Assembly: GCA_030728985.1 (NCBI GenBank)
Contig: JANQYI010000043.1
Span: 1,444-46,700 of the forward strand
DNA length: 45,257 nt
Direction: 5' to 3'
From: Burkholderiaceae bacterium
GTDB lineage: Bacteria; Pseudomonadota; Gammaproteobacteria; Burkholderiales; Burkholderiaceae_B
The notes under the pieces are model-generated. The model was given only the letters and a program-made list of their open reading frames with translations, was not told the DNA's origin and did not search any database. A program made the position numbers and the translations under genes. Every line of letters starts with the position of its first letter. The stretch's first letter is position 1. Below are positions 40,005 through 45,257 of this stretch, piece by piece.

Positions 40005-40473
40005 GCTCTCGCTCAACATCCATTACGCGGTCGAGGCGCCAACGTTGCCGCGCTGGAAAATACGTCGTTGGATCCAGCGTTCCATGCTCGCAGCCCAACA
40101 AGATGGCAAGATTTCTTTTAACCGCATGCAAGTCGGTCTGCGTCTCGTCGGATTAAAAGAAGCGCAACAGCTCAATGCCAACTACCGTCACAAAAACTAC
40201 GCCACCAACGTGCTGACTTTTGAATACGGCGTGCTGCCTGATGGCACAGCCGCGGGGGATATTGTGATTTGTGTCCCCGTTCTCAAGCGCGAAGCCAAAG
40301 AACAACGCAAAGATTTTCTTTGTCACGCCGCGCATTTAATCATTCACGGCACCTTGCATGCACTTGGCTACGATCACCTCAAACCGCGAGATGCCCAACA
40401 CATGGAATCCTTAGAAACGCTTATTCTCGCGCAGATGGGGATCGATAACCCTTACTTGATGACAGAGAAATGA
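39976..40473 (+). CDS. ybeY: Endoribonuclease YbeY
   Basis: A 165-residue metal-dependent RNase needed for 16S rRNA 3' maturation and 70S ribosome quality control. The zinc-binding HGTLHALGYDH motif gives H124, H128 and H134. The conserved NYRHKNYATNVLTFEY strand precedes it. I chose the ATG at 39976 ([14 protein letters not shown]). A frame from 39934 exists but adds residues unlike YbeY. The gene begins inside the phoH 3' end, a 29-base overlap. Confidence 0.94.
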   Translation: MNKPNNTPAELSLNIHYAVEAPTLPRWKIRRWIQRSMLAAQQDGKISFNRMQVGLRLVGLKEAQQLNANYRHKNYATNVLTFEYGVLPDGTAAGDIVICVPVLKREAKEQRKDFLCHAAHLIIHGTLHALGYDHLKPRDAQHMESLETLILAQMGIDNPYLMTEK

Positions 40474-40521
40474 CACGACTTTCAGGTTATCCTTATCTCT
40501 CCTAAACTCTGTCCTTGGACG

Positions 40522-41409
40522 ATGTCAGATCCCTATCCTGCTGCCGACTCTTCTACTACGTCGGCCAAGCCAAACCGCCCCCGCCTCCTTGATCGCCTCT
40601 TATCATTGGTTCGCCGCGAACCCGAAGACCGCGAAGGCATCGTCGCTGTACTCGATGCTGCCCGCGAACGTGAGCTGATTGACGCCGACGCCTACTCTAT
40701 GCTCAAAGGTGCTCTGGCAGTCTCAGAACAAACTGCGGTGGATGTCATGATGCCCCGCGCTCGCATGGACATGCTTGACGTCTCGTTGCCGATCGCAACT
40801 CTCATGCCTGAAATCATCGAAGCCGGCCACTCACGCTTCCCCGTCTTTGAAGGCTCGCGCGACAACATCATCGGAGTAGTGATGACCAAAGACCTCTTGC
40901 GTCATCTGCTCAATACAGAGCTGACGTTGCGCGACCTCGTGCGCCCCGCCGTTTTTATCCCAGAATCAAAGCGCCTGAACATCTTGTTGCAAGAGTTTCG
41001 TCGCAATCGCAACCATATCGCGGTGGTTATAGATGAGCACGGCGGCATTACCGGCCTGGTCACGCTCGAAGACGTGCTTGAGCAAATCGTCGGTGCAATC
41101 GAGGACGAATACGACGTCGATGGCGCGAAAACGATTTTCCCTGATGGGGTACGCGCCTGGCGCATCTTGGCCACAACTGAGATCGAAACCTTTAACGACG
41201 CACTCGGTGCGGATCTTCCCACGGGCGAGTTCGACACCGTGGGCGGTTGGCTTGCGCACGAACTCGGTCATATCCCCAAACGTGGTGATGCTTGCTTGCA
41301 CGGTGACCTACGCATCGAGGTCATGCGCGCCGATGCGCGACGGGCCCTCTGGTTGCGCGCCAAAGCACGCGGTAAGGCCGAACCCGTGCGAGTGAATACG
41401 CCAGCGTGA
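40522..41409 (+). CDS. corC: CorC/HlyC-family protein with tandem CBS domains
   Basis: A 295-residue soluble protein. Two CBS domains (about 70-190) contain PRARMDMLDVSLPIATLMPEI, HSRFPVFEGSRDNIIGVVMTKDLLR, and NRNHIAVVIDEHGGITGLVTLEDVLEQIVG. A CorC_HlyC C-terminal domain follows (about 210-285, with DLPTGEFDTVGGWLAHELGHIP). There is no DUF21 membrane domain, so it is the YbeX type implicated in magnesium/cobalt handling and ribosome homeostasis. The stop overlaps the GTG start of lnt by four bases. Confidence 0.92.
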   Translation: MSDPYPAADSSTTSAKPNRPRLLDRLLSLVRREPEDREGIVAVLDAARERELIDADAYSMLKGALAVSEQTAVDVMMPRARMDMLDVSLPIATLMPEIIEAGHSRFPVFEGSRDNIIGVVMTKDLLRHLLNTELTLRDLVRPAVFIPESKRLNILLQEFRRNRNHIAVVIDEHGGITGLVTLEDVLEQIVGAIEDEYDVDGAKTIFPDGVRAWRILATTEIETFNDALGADLPTGEFDTVGGWLAHELGHIPKRGDACLHGDLRIEVMRADARRALWLRAKARGKAEPVRVNTPA

Positions 41410-43052
41410 AGACGCTCTGGCTCAAAGGGCGACTTGCACTTGGGTTGCTTGCCGCCGGAGCAGTCCACGCCCTAAGTTTTGCCCCCGATCCACTGCCTAC
41501 CTGGGCGCTCAGCCCCTTGCAGCTGTGTACCATGGCATGGCTCGTCACTTGCGTCTGGCGCGCGCCCAGCGGCCTCTACGCAGCCCGCAGAGCCTGGTTT
41601 TTTGCTTTGGGTCATTTTGTTGTCGGTTTGTATTGGTTGACCACCAGCATGCATGTGTATGGCTATATGCCCATGCCGCTTGCGATTGTGGCGCTGGTCG
41701 CACTGAGTGCTTATTTAGCTTTGTTTGCCAGCCTGGCCGCATGGCTGGTGCATCGGGTGAAAGCCGTGACGCAAGGCTCTTTGTCTGCAATCTGTTGGGC
41801 AAGCTTTGCTTGGGCAAGCGCCTGGACCGTATCCGAGTGGCTGCGCGCCACACTTTTTACAGGCTTTCCCTGGCTCAACAGCGGTTACGCGCATGTCGAT
41901 AGCTGGTTTGCCGGTTGGTCGAGCGTTTTAGGCTTGTATGGCGTGACCTTTGTGACCGCCTTTAGCGCGGCGGCGATTGCCACACTTGTGGGCACCCGCA
42001 CACGGACTCAAACGCCCCTGCGTGCATTAGTCGGCGTGTTCGCGATCCTGTTCGCTTTGTTGGGCCTGATCTTTGGACACATTAAGTGGTCCACGTCTGC
42101 GGGCGCACCGCTCGTGGCACGCCTCGTTCAAGGTAATGTCGATCAAGGCGTGAAATTCACACCTGATCATCTCTATAAAATCATTCAGGAACATCTTCGC
42201 CTCGCGGCCACCCCCGTGCCCGTTGGTACTCCACAACCGCAAGTCGTGCTGCTACCCGAGACTGTCATGGCCGTGTTTCAACATCAAATCGCCCCCCCCG
42301 CTTGGCAGGCCTGGATTGATATTGCGAAAGCCCAACGCAGCACGCTCCTGATCGGTTCTGCGCTGTATGACAGCAAGACCGGTGCCTACACCAATAGCGT
42401 CATTGGGATCGATGGCGCCACAACGGCACAACAACTGGTCGACGCTACCATGGCGCAACGCTACGATAAAAGTCATCTAGTGCCTTTCGGTGAATTTGTG
42501 CCTTTTGGTTTTCGATGGTTTGTGAACCTCATGTCGATTCCGCTCGGCGACTTTACGCGCGGCGCTTCCACACAAAAACCATTCGCAATCGATGGTCAAC
42601 GAATCGCGCCCAACATTTGTTACGAAGACATCTTTGGCGAAGAGTTACTCCCTGCCGTGCGCGGGACGCCAGGCACGCCCGGCACGCAGGATGGCGCGAC
42701 CATCTTGGCGAACTTTAGCAACCTCGCCTGGTTTGGCGACTCGTGGGCGCTGAGGCAGCACTGGCAAATGTCACGCCTGCGTGCCATCGAAACATCCCGT
42801 CCCATGTTGCGTGCGACCAATACCGGTGCTACGGGTGCGATCGACCATCGCGGTCGCGACATCGCGCAGCTTCCTCCCAATCGCGTGGGCGTGCTCGACA
42901 CCACCGTCCAAGGACAGCAAGGACTCACCCCTTACGTGCGTCTGGGTAACGGACTGATCCTCGGACTCTCGGTGCTGATCCTGTTTGCGGCGTGGTGGCG
43001 ACGAAAAAGCACAAGCATCAACAACACCCTCAACGACGACCGCAGCGCATGA
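41406..43052 (+). CDS. lnt: Apolipoprotein N-acyltransferase
   Basis: A 548-residue inner-membrane enzyme adding the third acyl chain to lipoproteins. About six to seven N-terminal membrane segments (residues 1-225) precede a periplasmic nitrilase domain. Its catalytic triad is visible as E285 (LPETVM), K355 (RYDKSHLVPFGEF) and C405 (NICYEDIFGE). A final membrane segment lies at about 510-530. Shortly after the cysteine a short GTPGTPGT insertion is present, a small in-frame repeat. The start is GTG at 41406, overlapping corC, and the stop overlaps the following acyltransferase-like gene by four bases (ATGA). Confidence 0.95.
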   Translation: MKTLWLKGRLALGLLAAGAVHALSFAPDPLPTWALSPLQLCTMAWLVTCVWRAPSGLYAARRAWFFALGHFVVGLYWLTTSMHVYGYMPMPLAIVALVALSAYLALFASLAAWLVHRVKAVTQGSLSAICWASFAWASAWTVSEWLRATLFTGFPWLNSGYAHVDSWFAGWSSVLGLYGVTFVTAFSAAAIATLVGTRTRTQTPLRALVGVFAILFALLGLIFGHIKWSTSAGAPLVARLVQGNVDQGVKFTPDHLYKIIQEHLRLAATPVPVGTPQPQVVLLPETVMAVFQHQIAPPAWQAWIDIAKAQRSTLLIGSALYDSKTGAYTNSVIGIDGATTAQQLVDATMAQRYDKSHLVPFGEFVPFGFRWFVNLMSIPLGDFTRGASTQKPFAIDGQRIAPNICYEDIFGEELLPAVRGTPGTPGTQDGATILANFSNLAWFGDSWALRQHWQMSRLRAIETSRPMLRATNTGATGAIDHRGRDIAQLPPNRVGVLDTTVQGQQGLTPYVRLGNGLILGLSVLILFAAWWRRKSTSINNTLNDDRSA

Positions 43053-44197
43053 GCGCGCTCCGTCTCCAAGCAATCGAACACATTTCCGAGGTCGAGCCTG
43101 CGCGCTGGGATCGCCTCGTCGCGGATAGCGGCGGCTCAGTCTTAAGTCAACACGCGTTTCTACAAGCGTTTGAAACCTCAGGGTCCGTCGCCCCCGATAC
43201 GGGTTGGCAACCCCGTCATCTTTTATTGTGGGAAGCCGAGGAACTGATTGCAGCGATTCCCTTGTACGCCAAGGGACACTCCTACGGAGAGTTCGTGTTC
43301 GACTGGGCTTGGGCTGAGGCCTATCAGCGCAATGGCCTGGAGTACTACCCAAAATGGCTCAGCGCGATCCCCTTCACGCCCGTTCCCGGCGCGCGACTCC
43401 TGACCACCGCACCCTATCGCTCGTTGGCCGCCGCCGCTCTTTTGCAATGGGCTAAAAAAAGCGGCCTCTCCTCACTGCACGTCCTCAACACCACCCCCGA
43501 AGACACTGAGGCGCTCATTGAAGCCGGCTGTATGCGTCGCACCCACACACAGTTTCACTGGTTTAACCGCGACTGGCCCGATTTCGACAGCTTTTTATCC
43601 AGCCTGACACAACCCAAGCGCAAAAAAATCCGCGCCGAACGCCGCAAAGTTCGCGAAGCCAGTGTCACAACATCTGTCCGCTCGGGTGCGGAAATTACTG
43701 CAGAAGACTGGGCGTTCTTTTATCGTTGTTATGCCAATACTTATCATGTGCGTGGAAATGCACCCTATCTCACGCCTGAGTTTTTTCTAACCGTGGGTGA
43801 AACACTGTCAGAGCATTGCGTCATGGCTATCGCCGCACGGCGCGATCAGCCCATCGCTGCCTCACTGCTCTGGCTTGATACCGTGGATGGACAGCACAAG
43901 CTCTATGGACGCTATTGGGGTGCACTTGAGCACGTCGATTGCCTGCACTTTGAACTGGCCTACTACACTCCGCTCGAATGGGCACTTGCGAACAATATTG
44001 CCGTCATCGAGGGTGGCGCGCAAGGCGAACACAAACTCGCCCGCGGCTTTGAGCCAGTCCAAACCCAATCCGTGCATTGGCTCGCGCATCCGGGCTTTGC
44101 CGATGCTGTGGACAAGTTTCTGAAGAGGGAGCGCGCTGGAGTCGATAACTATTTAGGAAGCCTAAGCTCGCCTTTTCGGGGTGAAGTGGGGGATTGA
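43049..44197 (+). CDS. GNAT/FemAB-like acyltransferase (DUF482 family)
   Basis: A 382-residue protein of the family annotated as GNAT or peptidogalycan-type acyltransferase (Pfam Peptidogalycan biosynthesis/DUF482, by recollection). Segments include LIAAIPLYAKGHSYGEFVFDWAWAEAY, the LHVLNTTPEDTEALIEAGCMRRTHTQFHW stretch, KRKKIRAERRKV, the TYHVRGNAPYLTPEFF element and YGRYWGALEHVDCLHFELAYY. The biochemical role is not established. I chose the ATG at 43049, which overlaps the lnt stop by four bases (ATGA); the frame extends upstream to 42992 within lnt. It closes the queA-to-lnt block. Confidence 0.8.
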   Translation: MSALRLQAIEHISEVEPARWDRLVADSGGSVLSQHAFLQAFETSGSVAPDTGWQPRHLLLWEAEELIAAIPLYAKGHSYGEFVFDWAWAEAYQRNGLEYYPKWLSAIPFTPVPGARLLTTAPYRSLAAAALLQWAKKSGLSSLHVLNTTPEDTEALIEAGCMRRTHTQFHWFNRDWPDFDSFLSSLTQPKRKKIRAERRKVREASVTTSVRSGAEITAEDWAFFYRCYANTYHVRGNAPYLTPEFFLTVGETLSEHCVMAIAARRDQPIAASLLWLDTVDGQHKLYGRYWGALEHVDCLHFELAYYTPLEWALANNIAVIEGGAQGEHKLARGFEPVQTQSVHWLAHPGFADAVDKFLKRERAGVDNYLGSLSSPFRGEVGD

Positions 44198-44227
44198 GAT
44201 TAAGACTGCATTCTCAATTAAAAAATT

Positions 44228-44659
44228 TTATGCAGCTAAACGCCACCCGGTCCGCGTATCGGAGAAAACAAGCTTCTCACTTTGACGAAAATCAAGTTCA
44301 ATTAAACGATTTATGATTTCCTGAACCTTGACATTGCCGTCAATTTTTTCAAGATAAAGTAACCTGACGAGCCGGTCATAACCCTTGGGCATGCGCCCCC
44401 TTCTCTCCCATAATGACACCGTTTGCTCAGTACTCCCTAAGAGATCTGCCAGACGTTTTTGTGAGAGACCAATTTCTTTTCTTAAAAATCTTATTTCTGT
44501 CGCATTCAAATTGGACTTTGCTGCAACAGATCGTCCGATAAGCTCATGCAGCTCATCCACGTCACTAATCGAAACAGCCTTCTCACCATCGACCTCACAA
44601 ACGTCATAGCCATTTGTCAGCCAGACATTTTGTAAACCACATTCGGTGTAGTGATACAT
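44228..44659 (-). CDS. Xre-type helix-turn-helix regulator (MqsA/HigA-like antitoxin candidate)
   Basis: A 143-residue DNA-binding protein. The helix-turn-helix lies at about 57-88 (LRKEIGLSQKRLADLLGSTEQTVSLWERRG). The N-terminal MYHYTECGLQNVWLTNGYDV segment recurs in proteins annotated as stand-alone regulators or antitoxins, but without the paired CxxC zinc site of MqsA. Base composition is clearly more AT-rich than in the housekeeping genes around it, and it sits beside a tRNA cluster, both usual for acquired genes. No full-length toxin gene adjoins it. A TAGAGAA site precedes the ATG, with a -10 element and palindrome further upstream. Autoregulation is inferred. Confidence 0.75.
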   Translation of the reverse strand: MYHYTECGLQNVWLTNGYDVCEVDGEKAVSISDVDELHELIGRSVAAKSNLNATEIRFLRKEIGLSQKRLADLLGSTEQTVSLWERRGRMPKGYDRLVRLLYLEKIDGNVKVQEIINRLIELDFRQSEKLVFSDTRTGWRLAA

Positions 44660-44736
44660 GTGAGTTCTCTAGGCTTTGCTCATAGACAATACGTAAAGCA
44701 TTTGCATCATTGAGACGAAATGGGATGACATTGACC

Positions 44737-44759
44737 ATACCCATAATTATTATGGGTAT
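44737..44759. promoter_or_regulatory. Palindromic operator candidate upstream of the Xre-type regulator
   Basis: A perfect inverted repeat with 10-base arms, ATACCCATAA (44737-44746) and TTATGGGTAT (44750-44759), separated by TTA. It lies 78 bases upstream of the regulator ATG and overlaps the downstream edge of its -10 element, the usual place for an autorepressor site. A dimeric HTH protein could bind the two half sites, whose centres are about 13 bases apart. Confidence 0.6.
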
Positions 44760-44763
44760 TATA
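44758..44763 (-). promoter_or_regulatory. -10 element of the Xre-type regulator gene
   Basis: A perfect TATAAT reads leftward at 44763-44758, two bases into the palindrome. The -35 region about 17 bases upstream (ATGTAA) is poor, so an activator or an AT-rich UP-like context may be needed. Transcription would start near 44751, inside the palindrome, with a leader of about 90 bases. Confidence 0.5.
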
Positions 44764-44851
44764 TGATCATCCTAATACTTTTACATATTTAAACAGCCGT
44801 TACATTTCGAACAACTTAAACACCAAACACTGCATCTACCGAGGGATCAAC

Positions 44852-44880
44852 TTGCATGAAACCCAAAATTTGTGCATAAT
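44852..44880 (+). promoter_or_regulatory. Candidate sigma-70 promoter for the tRNA cluster
   Basis: TTGCAT (44852-44857) and CATAAT (44875-44880) are separated by exactly 17 bases. Each differs from the consensus by one or two positions. Transcription would begin near 44887, leaving a 106-base leader before tRNA-Ala that would be removed by RNase P and other processing. A promoter closer to the tRNA is possible but no better match was found. Confidence 0.4.
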
Positions 44881-44992
44881 CCCGTTTCTTCGCTGTCGAC
44901 ACATCCAACAGAAATGTCGGGTGCCATTATCGAAGTCAGCACCTCCAAAGTTCTCTCAGTTCGGTTCTTTTGCGGTCTGTACTGAAATGTTT

Positions 44993-45068
<76 letters not shown>

Positions 45069-45096
45069 GTCTAAGCGAGGTATTTTTGTTAGTCCT

Positions 45097-45172
45097 GTCC
45101 CCTTCGTCTAGAGGCCTAGGACATCACCCTTTCACGGTGAGTACAGGGGTTCGAATCCCCTAGGGGACGCCA
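45097..45172 (+). tRNA. tRNA-Glu(TTC)
   Basis: A 76-base cloverleaf with encoded CCA. The acceptor stem GTCCCCT pairs with AGGGGAC. The anticodon stem TCACC/GGTGA encloses CTTTCAC, giving anticodon TTC for glutamate GAA/GAG. The T-arm GGGGTTCGAATCCCC is canonical. It lies between tRNA-Ala and tRNA-Asp with short spacers, so the three are probably processed from one transcript. Confidence 0.97.
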
Positions 45173-45209
45173 GTTTTTGGCATCTAGTATTTAGAGTTTT
45201 CTCCGCTGC

Positions 45210-45257
45210 GGAGCGGTAGTTCAGTTGGTTAGAATACCGGCCTGTCACGCCGGGGGT
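45210..45257 (+). tRNA. tRNA-Asp(GTC), 5' part cut by the window end
   Basis: The first 48 bases of a tRNA begin GGAGCGG, with D-arm GTTCAGTTGGTTAGAAT and anticodon stem CCGGC/GCCGG around CTGTCAC, giving anticodon GTC for aspartate. The T-arm and acceptor 3' strand lie beyond the window. It is 37 bases after tRNA-Glu. Confidence 0.93.

Larger units (their letters stand above)
44660..44992. other. Intergenic region between the Xre-type gene and the tRNA cluster
   Basis: This 333-base AT-rich stretch holds a leftward -10 element and palindrome near the regulator gene, and a rightward -35/-10 pair before the tRNAs. A 44-codon reading frame (44738-44604, - strand) starts here and runs into the regulator gene, but nothing identifies it as a gene. 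I see no other feature. Confidence 0.6.

Noticed and set aside
42660-42690. GTPGTPGT repeat in lnt as a possible phase-variable tract
   Set aside because: The unit is a multiple of three and only two to three imperfect copies are present, so slippage would not switch the frame.
44193-44226. Terminator hairpin ATTGAGA/TCTCAAT between the acyltransferase-like gene and the Xre-type gene
   Set aside because: The stem is AT-rich with a 12-base loop. The following tract on the + strand is A-rich before a short T-run, and no T-run follows on the - strand.
44731-44759. Rightward promoter TTGACC - 17 bases - GGGTAT across the palindrome
   Set aside because: The -10 match is poor and no gene follows closely on the + strand. 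The leftward TATAAT is a better explanation.

Overview
The window is a 45 kb stretch of bacterial chromosome, almost entirely protein-coding and of moderate GC. It most likely comes from a betaproteobacterium of the order Burkholderiales, with Alcaligenaceae the best guess. That placement rests on the Bug-type solute-binding protein, the order fba-purC-purE-purK-tsaC/sua5 next to tkt-gap-pgk, and the block queA-tgt-yajC-secD-secF-miaB-phoH-ybeY-corC-lnt. No phage, insertion sequence, CRISPR array or rRNA gene was seen.

Layout. (1) 85-3031, + strand: a ThDP-dependent acetolactate-synthase-like enzyme and glutaryl-CoA dehydrogenase, closed by a clear intrinsic terminator. (2) 8469-3095, - strand: a compact acyl-CoA-type gene set: a 34-codon small ORF, an SDR protein, a Bug binding protein, an Asp/Glu-racemase-fold protein, an acyl-CoA synthetase and a crotonase. 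Several of these lack textbook catalytic residues. (3) 13160-8481, - strand: fba, purC, purE, purK, tsaC/sua5, tightly packed and running into block 2. (4) 13297-16843: a class I methyltransferase, a mog-cbpM-cbpA cluster on the - strand behind a heat-shock-like promoter, and a small cupin. (5) 21151-16845, - strand: tkt-gap-pgk. (6) 21254-28722: rsmE, a barstar-like gene, the malic enzyme maeB with a degenerate FAD-domain protein upstream, a PLP aminotransferase and ubiD. (7) 31994-28741, - strand: dacB, a secreted protein of unknown function and an orphan FecCD-type permease. (8) 32108-44197, + strand: queuosine genes (queA, tgt), Sec translocon accessories (yajC, secD, secF), miaB, phoH, ybeY, corC, lnt and a FemAB/GNAT-like gene, mostly overlapping or nearly so. 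(9) 44228-45257: an AT-richer Xre-type regulator gene with a palindromic operator candidate, then tRNA-Ala(GGC), tRNA-Glu(TTC) and the 5' part of tRNA-Asp(GTC), which the window end cuts.

How they work together. Blocks 3 and 5 hold the lower glycolytic/gluconeogenic steps, transketolase and three purine-synthesis steps. Block 8 is an RNA-modification, ribosome-maturation and envelope-export block. Most of the window is conserved housekeeping. The stretches that deserve attention are the block 2 cluster, the cbpA promoter, the dacB/secreted protein/orphan permease group and the regulator next to the tRNAs. Residue positions and spacings were counted by hand. Functional statements rest on motif recognition, without database searches.
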